Assembly: GCA_044508835.1 (NCBI GenBank)
Contig: JBIQHD010000023.1
Coordinates: forward strand, 12,781-76,780
DNA: 64,000 nt
Direction: 5' to 3'
Origin: JAKFDI01 sp044508835
GTDB taxonomy: Bacteria; Pseudomonadota; Gammaproteobacteria; Burkholderiales; Burkholderiaceae_C
In this document: positions 24,280 to 32,655 of the stretch, one piece after another
Numbering within the stretch: position 1 is the first letter of the stretch
How the letters are laid out: each line of letters begins with the position of its first letter
The notes under the pieces: model-generated
Seen by the model: the letters and a program-made list of their open reading frames with translations, nothing else
What the model was told of the DNA's origin: nothing
Database searches by the model: none
Made by a program: the position numbers and the translations under genes

Positions 24280-25671
24280 ATGCCCCCTTCGTTCGATCGC
24301 CGCACCGCGCTGGCCGCGCTGGCATCCGGCGCGTTGCTCAGCGCCTGCGGCAGCATGACGCCTGCCACCGGCCCGGCGCCGGCCCATCCGCCCATCGTCT
24401 TCGTGCACGGCAACGGCGACACCGCCGCGCTGTGGATCACCACGCTGTGGCGCTTCGAGAGCAACGGCTGGCCGCGCGAGCGCCTGCATGCCGTCGACAT
24501 CCACTACCCCGCGGCGCGCAGCGACGACGCCAGGCCGCAGGCCGGGCGCAGCTCCACCGCCGAGGCGATGCAACACCTCGCCGCCGAGGTGGAGCGGGTG
24601 CTCGCCGCCACCGGCGCGCCGAAGGTCGTGCTGGTGGGCAGCTCGCGCGGCGGCTACGCGATCCGCAACTACATCGCCCACGGCGGCGCGGCCAGGGTGT
24701 CGCATGCGGTGCTGTGCGGCACGCCCAACCACGGCGTGTGGGCCAACGCGGGCTTCCAGCCGGGCAGCGAATTCAACGGCGCCGGCGCCTTCCTGCGCGG
24801 GCTGAACGCGCCCCAGGGCCCCGAGGGCAACGAGGTCACGCCCGGTGTGAAGTGGCTGACGCTGCGCTCGGACCGCAACGACAAGTACGCCCAGCCCGAC
24901 GGCCAGTGGATCGGCGCGCCGGGCCAGCCCACCGGCGTGAGCTTCGACGGCCCGGCGCTCAAGGGCGCGACCAACGAGGTCATCGCCAACGCCGACCACC
25001 GCGAGGTGGCGTTCGGGCCGCAGGCCTTCGCCCACGCCTTCCGCTTCATCACCGGGCGCGAGCCGGCCACGACCGCCATCGCGCCCGAGGCGGCCGTCGT
25101 GCTCGATGGCAAGGTCTCGGGCGTCGGCGTGGGCAACGACCCGAAGACGGGCAGCGACCCGAGCAACCTGCCGCTGGACGGCGCCACGGTCGAAGTGCAC
25201 GCGGTGGACCCGGCCACGGGCGAGCGCCGCGCCACGGTGCACCGCCAGACCATCGACGCCGACGGCCGCTGGGGGCCGTTCAACGCCGACCCGAAGGCCG
25301 CCTACGAATTCGTGGTCAGCGCGCCCGGCTACGCCACGACGCACATCTACCGCTCGCCCTTCCCGCGCTCGTCGGACCTCGTGAACCTGCGCGCGCGCAC
25401 CCTCTCCGAGGCCGACCGCAAGGCCCGCGCGGTGGTGGTCCTCGACCGCCCGCGCGGCTACTTCGGCGTGCCGCGCGACGAGATCAGCCTCGACGGCAAG
25501 AGTCCGCCGGCCGGCATCCCCGCGGGGGTGGCCGGCATGTCGAGCGCGACGGTGCGGCTGGCCGACGGCGTGGGCCGCGCGGTCGCGGGCGCCTTCAACG
25601 GCGAGCGCATCGTCGGGCGCGCCTGGCCGGTGGCCGGCGACGAGCTGACCATCCTCGAGCTGACGTACTGA
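24280..25671 (+). CDS. Lipase-like alpha/beta-hydrolase lipoprotein
   Basis: 463 residues. RRTALAALASGALLSACGS gives a lipobox with the cysteine at about residue 23, so the protein is probably exported and lipid-anchored. The hydrolase domain shows IVFVHGNGDTAALW (oxyanion region), VVLVGSSRGGYAIRN with the nucleophile serine, and an acidic/His pair later (NADHREVAFG). The C-terminal 170 residues look like a beta-sandwich accessory domain (AVVLDGKVSGVGVGND, LPLDGATVEVHAVD, then FVVSAPGYATTHIY). This suggests a large-substrate esterase or lipase. GGAGCG precedes ATG at 24280. It lies 16 nt after the P1 peptidase gene, probably in one operon. Confidence 0.8.
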   Translation: MPPSFDRRTALAALASGALLSACGSMTPATGPAPAHPPIVFVHGNGDTAALWITTLWRFESNGWPRERLHAVDIHYPAARSDDARPQAGRSSTAEAMQHLAAEVERVLAATGAPKVVLVGSSRGGYAIRNYIAHGGAARVSHAVLCGTPNHGVWANAGFQPGSEFNGAGAFLRGLNAPQGPEGNEVTPGVKWLTLRSDRNDKYAQPDGQWIGAPGQPTGVSFDGPALKGATNEVIANADHREVAFGPQAFAHAFRFITGREPATTAIAPEAAVVLDGKVSGVGVGNDPKTGSDPSNLPLDGATVEVHAVDPATGERRATVHRQTIDADGRWGPFNADPKAAYEFVVSAPGYATTHIYRSPFPRSSDLVNLRARTLSEADRKARAVVVLDRPRGYFGVPRDEISLDGKSPPAGIPAGVAGMSSATVRLADGVGRAVAGAFNGERIVGRAWPVAGDELTILELTY

Positions 25672-25696
25672 CGGCGCACCGACCCATGGCCGCATC

Positions 25697-26428
25697 GTGA
25701 GCCGCGCCGGCACCGTCCGCCTCGCGCAGGCGCTCTTCACCCAGGGCTTCGGCACGCGGCGCGAGTGCGAGGCACTGGTCCTGCACGGCCTGGTCGAGCA
25801 TGCCGGCCGGGTGGTCGACGACCCCGGCGCCGAGCTGCCGGCCGACGGCCTGGTGCTGCGCGTGCAGGGGCAGGACTGGCCGTACTTCGCGAAGGCGCTG
25901 GTGATGCTGCACAAGCCGGCCGGCTACGAGTGCTCGCAGAAGCCCCGGCACCACCCGAGCGTGATGACGCTGCTGCCGCCGCCGCTGCGCCGGCGCAACG
26001 TGCAGCCGGTGGGCCGGCTCGACGAGGACACCACCGGCCTGCTGCTGCTCACCGACGACGGCGCGCTGATCCACCGCCTCACCTCGCCGAAGCATCACGT
26101 GCCCAAGGTGTACGAGGCGGGGTGCAAGCACCCGGTGGACGCGGCGCAGGTGGCACAGCTGCTCGCCGGCGTGACGCTGCTGGACGACCCCGCGCCGGTG
26201 CGCGCCGCCGGGGCCGAGGCCACCGGCGAGCGCGCCGACGGCCTGCACGGCCTGCGCCTCGTGCTCACCGAGGGCAAGTACCACCAGGTCAAGCGCATGG
26301 TGGCGGCCGCGGGCAACCGGGTCGAAGCGCTGCACCGCAGCGCCTTCGGCGCGCTGGAGCTGCCGGCCGGCCTGGCGCCGGGCCAATGGCGCTGGCTGGA
26401 GGGCCCGCAGGCGCTCGCGGCTCGATAA
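25697..26428 (+). CDS. rsuA: RsuA-family rRNA pseudouridine synthase
   Basis: 243 residues from GTG at 25697; the upstream ATG at 25686 stops after three codons. An S4-like RNA-binding domain (about 5-60) contains GTRRECEALVLHGLVEHAG. The catalytic domain has VMLHKPAGYECSQKPRHHPS and the RsuA/RluB signature VGRLDEDTTGLLLLTDDG with the catalytic aspartate, then EGKYHQVKRMVAAAGNRVEA. The best match is the 16S rRNA pseudouridine-516 synthase; RluE/RluB relatives cannot be fully excluded. It lies 10 nt before ribF. Confidence 0.88.
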   Translation: MSRAGTVRLAQALFTQGFGTRRECEALVLHGLVEHAGRVVDDPGAELPADGLVLRVQGQDWPYFAKALVMLHKPAGYECSQKPRHHPSVMTLLPPPLRRRNVQPVGRLDEDTTGLLLLTDDGALIHRLTSPKHHVPKVYEAGCKHPVDAAQVAQLLAGVTLLDDPAPVRAAGAEATGERADGLHGLRLVLTEGKYHQVKRMVAAAGNRVEALHRSAFGALELPAGLAPGQWRWLEGPQALAAR

Positions 26429-26438
26429 TCAGGCCCTT

Positions 26439-27401
26439 ATGCAGGTCTTCCGCGGCTTCCAGCATCCCGGCATCGCACCCGCCTGTGCGCTCACCATCGG
26501 CAACTTCGACGGCGTGCACCGCGGCCACCAGGCCATGCTCGCGCTGCTGCGCAGCGAGGCCCAGCACCGCGGCCTGCCGAGCTGCGTGATGACCTTCGAG
26601 CCGCATCCGCGCGACCACTTCGCGCGCGTGCTGAACAAGCCCGAGCTGGCGCCTTCGCGCATCGCCACGCTGCGCGACAAGCTGAGCGAGCTCGAGCGCT
26701 GCGGCATCGACCAGGTGGTGGTGCTGCGCTTCGACGCGCGCCTGGCCTCGCTGCCTCCGCAGGACTTCATCGACCGCGTGCTGCTCGAAGGGCTGCACGC
26801 GCGCTACGTGCTCGTCGGCGACGACTTCCGCTTCGGCGCCCGGCGCGCCGGCGACTACGCCATGCTCGACGCCGCCGGCCAGCGCGCCGGCTTCGACGTG
26901 GCCCGCATGCTGAGCTACGAGGTGCGCGGGCTGCGCGTGTCCAGCTCGGCCGTGCGCGAGGCGCTGGCCGCGGGCGACATGGCGCAGGCGGCCACGCTGC
27001 TCGGGCGCAGCTATTCGGTCAGCGGCCACGTGCTGCACGGCGCCAAGCTCGGGCGCGAGCTGGGCTTTCCCACGCTCAACCTGCGCTTCGGCCACGCCAA
27101 CCCGGCCGCCGGCGGCATCTACGTGGTGCGGGTGCACGGGCTGGCCGAGCGGGTGCTCGACGGCGTCGCCAGCCTCGGCGTGCGCCCGACGATCCAGGAC
27201 AGCGGCCGCGTGCTGCTCGAGACCCACTGCCTCGACTGGCCGGCCTCGCTGGGCGCCGACGGCGGCTACGGCCGCTGCATCCGCGTCGAATTGCTGCACA
27301 AGCTGCACGACGAGCTGCGCTACGAATCGCTGGACGCGCTGCGCCGGGGCATCGCCCGCGACGAGGCCGACGCGCGCGCCTGGTTCGCCGCGCAGCGCTG
27401 A
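26439..27401 (+). CDS. ribF: Bifunctional riboflavin kinase / FAD synthetase
   Basis: 320 residues, standard RibF size. The N-terminal FMN adenylyltransferase domain has TIGNFDGVHRGHQAMLALLR, MTFEPHPRDHFA, VLVGDDFRFG and VSSSAVREAL. The C-terminal riboflavin kinase domain has GAKLGRELGFPTLNLRF, GGIYVVRV and a conserved ETHCLDW. It converts riboflavin to FMN and FAD in the cytoplasm. As in many proteobacteria it is upstream of ileS and lspA, but here sodC lies between. GATAAT at 26424-26429 is a possible -10 box, very close to the start. Confidence 0.97.
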   Translation: MQVFRGFQHPGIAPACALTIGNFDGVHRGHQAMLALLRSEAQHRGLPSCVMTFEPHPRDHFARVLNKPELAPSRIATLRDKLSELERCGIDQVVVLRFDARLASLPPQDFIDRVLLEGLHARYVLVGDDFRFGARRAGDYAMLDAAGQRAGFDVARMLSYEVRGLRVSSSAVREALAAGDMAQAATLLGRSYSVSGHVLHGAKLGRELGFPTLNLRFGHANPAAGGIYVVRVHGLAERVLDGVASLGVRPTIQDSGRVLLETHCLDWPASLGADGGYGRCIRVELLHKLHDELRYESLDALRRGIARDEADARAWFAAQR

Positions 27402-27473
27402 CGACCGGGCCGGCCGGCATGCGGCTTGCCGGCATGCCGAACGTCCATCGAACGAACGCCGCAAGGAGCCGCC

Positions 27474-28031
27474 ATGATCCGCCGCACCTCTTTCGTCCTG
27501 GCCGCCGCCGCCCTCCTCGCCGCCTGCGGCAGCCCCTCGCGCAACGACGGGCCCGTGGCGCTGGCCGAGCTGCAGCCGACCACCGGCCAGACCGCCCAGG
27601 GCTCGGTCTGGCTGGTCCAGAAGCGCGACTACGTCGCCGTGCACGCGCGGGTCAAGGGCCTGAAGCCGGGCAGCGAGCACGGCTTCCACATCCACGAGAA
27701 CGGCGACTGCTCCGACAACGGCAACGCCGCCGGCGGGCACTTCAACCCGGCCGGCGCGCCCCACGGCGCGGTGACCGGCCCGCACCACCTCGGCGACATG
27801 CCCTCGCTGCGCGCCGACGCCGGCGGCGAGGCCGAGTACCAGTACGACATCCGCGGCGTGCTGATGAGCGGCGGCGCAGGCGACCTCATGGGCAAGGCCG
27901 CGGTCGTGCACGCCAACCCCGACGACTACGCCACCCAGCCCTCGGGCAACTCGGGCGCGCGCATCGCCTGCGGCGTGATCCTCGCGCCCATCGGCGGCGC
28001 CGGCCCGCGCTTCCCGCCCTCGAAGATGTAG
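27474..28031 (+). CDS. sodC: Cu,Zn superoxide dismutase lipoprotein
   Basis: 185 residues from ATG at 27474, which has AAGGAG upstream and starts a lipoprotein signal (LLAAC with the cysteine at about residue 18). The copper and zinc ligands are visible: HGFHIHENGDCSD with its first histidines, then GGHFNP, GPHHLGDMPSL and the late VVHANPDDY, with the disulfide partner in ARIACGVI. It would dismute superoxide in the periplasm, tethered to the membrane. It sits between ribF and ileS, an uncommon place, and is probably an insertion into the conserved ribF-ileS-lspA order. Confidence 0.95.
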   Translation: MIRRTSFVLAAAALLAACGSPSRNDGPVALAELQPTTGQTAQGSVWLVQKRDYVAVHARVKGLKPGSEHGFHIHENGDCSDNGNAAGGHFNPAGAPHGAVTGPHHLGDMPSLRADAGGEAEYQYDIRGVLMSGGAGDLMGKAAVVHANPDDYATQPSGNSGARIACGVILAPIGGAGPRFPPSKM

Positions 28032-28069
28032 GCGCGGCCGGCGCGGGGCGGCCGGTAGAATCGGCGCCC

Positions 28070-28150
28070 ATGTCCATGCGATCCGTCCGCCCGACCTCGC
28101 CGCGCTGGCACACCGCCACGCGCCGCCAGACGACGCGCGACCGAATTTGA
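28070..28150 (+). other. Possible leader peptide ORF upstream of ileS (26 aa)
   Basis: ATG at 28070 opens a 26-residue reading frame rich in Arg and Thr (beginning MSMRSVRPTSPRWHTATRRQ) that ends in an isoleucine codon and TGA, six nt before a terminator-like hairpin. TAGAAT at 28056-28061 could be a -10 element. The arrangement resembles an attenuation leader, but there is no run of isoleucine codons and no strong ribosome site, so translation is uncertain. Confidence 0.3.
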
Positions 28151-28156
28151 CGCACG

Positions 28157-28183
28157 CGGCCCGACCCCACTCGGGCCGTTTTC
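28157..28183 (+). terminator. Intrinsic terminator/attenuator in the ileS leader
   Basis: CGGCCCGA (28157-28164) pairs perfectly with TCGGGCCG (28171-28178) across a 6-nt loop, followed by TTTTC. It lies 89 nt upstream of the ileS start. It could end the sodC transcript or, if ileS has a promoter upstream near 28056, act as a conditional terminator for ileS-lspA. Confidence 0.65.
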
Positions 28184-28272
28184 ACTTGCGTCGCCCCGCC
28201 GTCCGGGGCCTTCGAATCCGCCGGGCGCCGCGTCCGGCCTCCCTGCGCGGGAACGCGCCCTTCGAGAACCAC

Positions 28273-31125
28273 ATGTCCACCGACAAGACCGCTTCCGGCA
28301 CCGACTACCGCGCGACGCTGAACCTGCCCGACACGCCCTTCCCGATGCGCGGCGACCTGTCCAAGCGCGAACCCGGCTGGGTCGAGGCCTGGGACGAGCA
28401 GGGCATCTACAAGCGCCTGCGCGAGGCGCGCTGCGGCGCGCCCAAGTTCATCCTGCACGACGGCCCGCCGTATGCGAACGGCACCATCCACATGGGCCAC
28501 GCCGTCAACAAGATCCTGAAGGACATGATCGTCAAGGCGCGCCAGCTCGCGGGCCTGGACGCGATGTACGTGCCCGGCTGGGACTGCCACGGCCTGCCGA
28601 TCGAGAACGCGATCGAGAAGAAGTACGGCCGCAACCTCAGCCGCGACGACATGCAGGCCAGGAGCCGCGCCTACGCCACCGAGCAGATCGCGCTGCAGAT
28701 GGGCGACTTCAAGCGCCTGGGCGTGCTGGGCCAGTGGGACAGGCCCTACCGCACCATGGACTTCGCCAACGAGGCGGGCGAGCTGCGCGCCTTCAAGCGC
28801 GTGATCGAGCGCGGCTTCGTCTATCGCGGGCTGAAGCCCGTGTACTGGTGCTTCGACTGCGGCTCGTCGCTGGCCGAGTTCGAGATCGAGTACGCCGACA
28901 AGAAGAGCCAGACGCTGGACGTGGGCTTCCTCTGTGCCGAGCCGCAGAGGCTGGCCGCGGCCTTCGGCCTGCCGGCGCTGGCCAAGGACGCCTTCGCGGT
29001 CATCTGGACCACCACCGCCTGGACCATCCCCGCCAACCAGGCGCTGAACCTGAACCCGGCGCTCGACTACGCGCTGGTCGACACCGAGCGCGGCCTGCTG
29101 CTGCTGGCCGCCTCGCTGGTGGACCAGTGCCTGGCGCGCTACGGCCTCGCGGGCACGGTGCTCGCCACCACGCGGGGCGAGGCGCTGGGCGGCATCCCGT
29201 TCCGCCATCCGCTCGCGCACGTCGACCCGGGCTACGACCGCCTGAGCCCCATCTACCTGGCCGACTACGCCACCGCCGACGACGGCACCGGCATCGTGCA
29301 CTCCTCGCCCGCCTACGGCCTGGACGACTTCAACGCCTGCGTCGCGCACGGCCTCGGCTACGACGACATCCTCAACCCGGTGCAGGGCAATGGCAGCTAC
29401 GCGGGCGACTTCCCGCTCTTCGGCGGGCAGAACATCTGGAAGGCGGTGCCGGCCATCATCGACACGCTGAAGCAGGCCGGCCGCCTCTTCGCCACCGAGA
29501 CCATCACCCACAGCTATCCGCATTGCTGGCGACACAAGTCACCCGTGATCTACCGCGCGGCGGCGCAGTGGTTCGTGCGCATGGACGAGGGCGAAGGCGT
29601 CTTCACCAAGGACAAGGCACCGAAGACGCTGCGCCAGATGGCGCTGGACGCCATCGACCAGACCGGCTTCTACCCCGAGAACGGCCGCGCCCGCCTGCGC
29701 GACATGATCGCCAACCGGCCCGACTGGTGCATCAGCCGCCAGCGCAGCTGGGGCGTGCCCATCCCGTTCTTCCTGCACAAGGACACGGGCGAGCTGCATC
29801 CGCGCACGATGGAGATCCTCGACCAGGCGGCCAGCATCGTCGAGCAGGGCGGCATCGAGGCCTGGAGCCGCGTCACCGCGGAAGAGATCCTCGGCGCCGG
29901 GGACGCGCCGCACTACACCAAGAGCAGCGACATCCTCGAGGTGTGGTTCGATTCGGGCTCGACCTTCTGGCACGTGCTGCGCGGCACCCACCCCGACAAC
30001 CACCACGAGACCGGCCCCGAGGCCGACCTCTACCTCGAAGGCCACGACCAGCACCGCGGCTGGTTCCATTCCTCGCTGCTGCTGGCCTGCGCCATCGAGG
30101 GCCGCGCGCCCTACCGCGGCCTGCTGACGCACGGCTTCACCGTCGACAGCCAGGGCCGCAAGATGAGCAAGAGCCTGGGCAACGGCATCGAGCCGCAGGC
30201 GGTGAGCAGCAAGCTCGGGGCCGAGATCGTGCGGCTGTGGGTGGCGGCCAGCGACTACTCGGGCGACATCGCCGGCGACGACAAGATCCTCGCGCGCGTG
30301 GTCGACGCCTACCGGCGCATCCGCAACACGCTGCGCTTCATGCTGGCCAACACCAGCGACTTCGATCCCGCCGAGGACGCGGTGCCGCTCGCCGAGCTGC
30401 TGGAGATCGACCGCTACGCGCTCGCGCGCGCCGCGCAGTTCCAGGCCGAGGTGCTGGCGCACTACGAGGTCTACGAGTTCCACCCGGTGGTCGCCAAGCT
30501 GCAGGTCTACTGCAGCGAGGACCTGGGCGCCTTCTGGCTCGACGTGCTGAAGGACCGGCTCTACACCACCGCGCCGACCTCGCACGCGCGCCGCTCCGCA
30601 CAGACGGCGCTGTGGCACGTTACGCACGCCATGCTGCGCTGGATGGCCCCCTTCCTCAGCTTCACCGCCGAGGAGGCGTGGCAGGTGCTCGCGCCCGGGC
30701 AGTCGCCGTCGATCTTCACCGAGACCTACGTCGACGCCGCCGCCTGGGCCGACGAGGCGCTGCTCGCCAAGTGGGGCCGCATCCGCGAACTGCGCGAGGC
30801 GGTGAACAAGGAGATCGAGGCCGTGCGAAGCGAGGGCCGCGTGGGCTCGTCGCTGCAGGCCGAGGTGGCCATTGCCGCGCCGGCGGATCTCGGCGCCGTG
30901 CTCGCCTCGCTCGGCGACGACCTGAAGTTCGTCACCATCACCTCGAAGGCGCTGCTGTCGCAGGCGGCGGAATTGGGCATCACCGTCACGCCCTCGTCCG
31001 CGCCCAAGTGCGAACGCTGCTGGCACTACCGCGAGGACGTGGGCGCCGACGCGGCGCATCCGACGATCTGCGGGCGCTGCACGAGCAACCTCTTCGGCGC
31101 CGGCGAAGCGCGCACGGTGGCCTGA
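28273..31125 (+). CDS. ileS: Isoleucyl-tRNA synthetase
   Basis: 950 residues, class I synthetase. ATG at 28273 is chosen since the family's conserved start (DYRATLNLPDTPFPMRGDLS) follows within 15 residues. The HIGH motif reads PPYANGTIHMGHA. DCHGLPIENAIEKKYG, an editing domain with WTTTAWTIPANQAL, and KMSKSLGNGIEP follow. The C-terminus carries a zinc ribbon (CERCWHYRED, later ICGRC). It charges tRNA-Ile in the cytoplasm and edits valine. The stop overlaps the lspA start (TGATG). The 241-nt leader holds a possible attenuator. Confidence 0.98.
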   Translation: MSTDKTASGTDYRATLNLPDTPFPMRGDLSKREPGWVEAWDEQGIYKRLREARCGAPKFILHDGPPYANGTIHMGHAVNKILKDMIVKARQLAGLDAMYVPGWDCHGLPIENAIEKKYGRNLSRDDMQARSRAYATEQIALQMGDFKRLGVLGQWDRPYRTMDFANEAGELRAFKRVIERGFVYRGLKPVYWCFDCGSSLAEFEIEYADKKSQTLDVGFLCAEPQRLAAAFGLPALAKDAFAVIWTTTAWTIPANQALNLNPALDYALVDTERGLLLLAASLVDQCLARYGLAGTVLATTRGEALGGIPFRHPLAHVDPGYDRLSPIYLADYATADDGTGIVHSSPAYGLDDFNACVAHGLGYDDILNPVQGNGSYAGDFPLFGGQNIWKAVPAIIDTLKQAGRLFATETITHSYPHCWRHKSPVIYRAAAQWFVRMDEGEGVFTKDKAPKTLRQMALDAIDQTGFYPENGRARLRDMIANRPDWCISRQRSWGVPIPFFLHKDTGELHPRTMEILDQAASIVEQGGIEAWSRVTAEEILGAGDAPHYTKSSDILEVWFDSGSTFWHVLRGTHPDNHHETGPEADLYLEGHDQHRGWFHSSLLLACAIEGRAPYRGLLTHGFTVDSQGRKMSKSLGNGIEPQAVSSKLGAEIVRLWVAASDYSGDIAGDDKILARVVDAYRRIRNTLRFMLANTSDFDPAEDAVPLAELLEIDRYALARAAQFQAEVLAHYEVYEFHPVVAKLQVYCSEDLGAFWLDVLKDRLYTTAPTSHARRSAQTALWHVTHAMLRWMAPFLSFTAEEAWQVLAPGQSPSIFTETYVDAAAWADEALLAKWGRIRELREAVNKEIEAVRSEGRVGSSLQAEVAIAAPADLGAVLASLGDDLKFVTITSKALLSQAAELGITVTPSSAPKCERCWHYREDVGADAAHPTICGRCTSNLFGAGEARTVA

Positions 31126-31610
31126 TGGCGGCCGCTGCGCGGGCGCGGCTGCTGCCCTGGTTCGCCGTCGCGCTCGCCGTCATCGCGCTCGACCAGCTCA
31201 CCAAGACGCTGATCCTCGGCCACTTCGAGTACGGCGACAGCCGCTACGTCACCCCGTTCTTCAACCTCGTGCGGGTGCACAACAGCGGCGCGGCGTTCTC
31301 CTTCCTGGCCGATGCCTCGGGCTGGCAGCGCTGGTTCTTCGTCGGCCTGGGCGTGGCGGCGGCCGGCTTCATCACGTGGATGCTGCGCCGGCACGGCCAC
31401 CAGAGGCTCTTCGCCTGGGCGCTGGCGCTCATCCTCGGCGGTGCCTTGGGCAACGTCATCGACCGGCTGCTGCACGGCCACGTGGTCGACTTCATCCAGG
31501 TGCACTGGAAGCACTGGTACTTCCCGTCGTTCAACGTGGCCGACAGCGCCATCACCGTCGGCGCGGCGCTGCTGATCCTCGACGAGCTGCGCCGGGTCCG
31601 CAGGAGTTGA
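31125..31610 (+). CDS. lspA: Lipoprotein signal peptidase II
   Basis: 161 residues with four membrane helices. Conserved segments are ALDQLTKTLI, VRVHNSGAAFSFLA, LGGALGNVIDRLLHGHVVDF and FPSFNVADSAITVG. The two catalytic aspartates lie in the last two. It removes signal peptides from diacylglyceryl-modified prolipoproteins; several are encoded in this window. ATG at 31125 shares one base with the ileS stop, so translation is coupled. The gene ends directly at repeat copy D. Confidence 0.97.
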   Translation: MAAAARARLLPWFAVALAVIALDQLTKTLILGHFEYGDSRYVTPFFNLVRVHNSGAAFSFLADASGWQRWFFVGLGVAAAGFITWMLRRHGHQRLFAWALALILGGALGNVIDRLLHGHVVDFIQVHWKHWYFPSFNVADSAITVGAALLILDELRRVRRS

Positions 31611-31770
31611 CCCCCCCCAACGCGCTACGCGCGCCTTGCAGGCCGCGCCGGGCCAGTGGCCCGGCCCTTCGCCAGGCACGAAAGGTCCACTGGACCTTTC
31701 GTGTCCGGGCTCAGCCCCCCAGGGGGCACGCCGGCGGACCGGCGAAGCCGGATCCGCGGCGGTGCTTGAT
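31611..31770 (+). repeat. Stop-proximal intergenic repeat, copy D, with inserted palindromic block
   Basis: The copy begins at the base after the lspA stop with a C-tract and AACGCGCTACGCGCG. It is then interrupted by about 80 bp before continuing with CCCCCC AGGGGG and GGACCGGCGAAGCCGGATCC. The inserted block holds a small inverted repeat (CGGGCCAGTGGCCCG) and a perfect 27-bp palindrome at 31677-31703 with 13-bp arms and a single central base. It could fold into a long double hairpin at the mRNA 3' end. Confidence 0.75.
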
Positions 31771-31827
31771 CTCCAGCTCATGCTGGTGGTGACTTGACTC
31801 ACGTCAAGATTCTCCGGGCGAAGCCCG

Positions 31828-32652
31828 ATGCGCGTCGCACTGCCGCTGCGGTACACCGTTGAGGTGAATCAACCGACACCCACCACCCCGGCGCCGCCCA
31901 CGGCCTTCGACATCGCGCTGCGGCCGCTGCCGTGGGCCGCCCCGTTCCGCTGGCTCGCGCTCGGCTGGCGCGACTTCCGCCGCGCGCCGGGCATCGGCCT
32001 GTTCTTCGGCGGCTGCTTCGCCGCCATGGGCGCGCTGCTGTGGTGGATCTTCCAGCGCGCGCCGGCCTACACGCTGGCGCTGTCGGCCGGCTTCCTGCTG
32101 ATGGGGCCCTTCCTGTGCCTGGGCCTGTACGACGTGAGCCGCAAGCTCGAACGCGGCGAGGCGCCCGACTTCGGCGCGGCACTCACGGCCTGGGACACGC
32201 GCATCGGCAGCATGGCGCTGTTCGGCGGCGTGCTGCTCATCCTCGAGATGCTGTGGGCGCGCGCCTCGCTCGTCGTGTTCGCGGTGAGCTTCGACGGCAT
32301 GCCCGACTTCAAGGGCTCGGTGCTCGCGCTGTTCGAGCCCGAGAACCTCGGCTTCATCACCGCCTACCTCGCCGTGGGCGGCGTGTTCGCCTCGCTCATC
32401 TTCGCGGTCAGCGTGGTCTCGCTGCCGATGATCCTCGACCGCCAGACCGACGCCATCACCGCGGGCCTGACCAGCTTGCGGCTGTGCCTCACGCAGACCG
32501 GGGTGATGCTGCTGTGGGGCGCGCTGCTGACCCTGCTGGTGCTGCTCGCCCTGCTGCCGTGGTTCGCCGGCCTGCTGGTGGCCGGGCCGGTGCTGGGCCA
32601 TGCGTCGTGGCACGCCTACCGGGCGGCCGTCGCCGAGGCCCCCGGCGCCTGA
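31828..32652 (+). CDS. DUF2189-family integral membrane protein
   Basis: 274 residues with about six hydrophobic helices. It carries the family features: a conserved start region ending LALGWRDFRRAPGIGLFFGG, FLLMGPFLCLGLYDVSRKLE, then FDGMPDFKGSVLALFEPENL, and MILDRQTDAITAGLTSLRLC. DUF2189 proteins are uncharacterised; some sit near cytochrome oxidase genes, but none is near here. ATG at 31828 gives the longest product; an in-frame GTG at 31864 would start at VNQPTPTT and is equally plausible. The gene ends 3 nt from the convergent qor gene. Confidence 0.85.
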   Translation: MRVALPLRYTVEVNQPTPTTPAPPTAFDIALRPLPWAAPFRWLALGWRDFRRAPGIGLFFGGCFAAMGALLWWIFQRAPAYTLALSAGFLLMGPFLCLGLYDVSRKLERGEAPDFGAALTAWDTRIGSMALFGGVLLILEMLWARASLVVFAVSFDGMPDFKGSVLALFEPENLGFITAYLAVGGVFASLIFAVSVVSLPMILDRQTDAITAGLTSLRLCLTQTGVMLLWGALLTLLVLLALLPWFAGLLVAGPVLGHASWHAYRAAVAEAPGA

Positions 32653-32655
32653 CCG

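Noticed and set aside
28147..28272. In-frame N-terminal extension of IleS from TTG at 28147
   Set aside because: It would translate the terminator hairpin and a non-conserved Arg/Pro-rich segment; the family start fits ATG at 28273.
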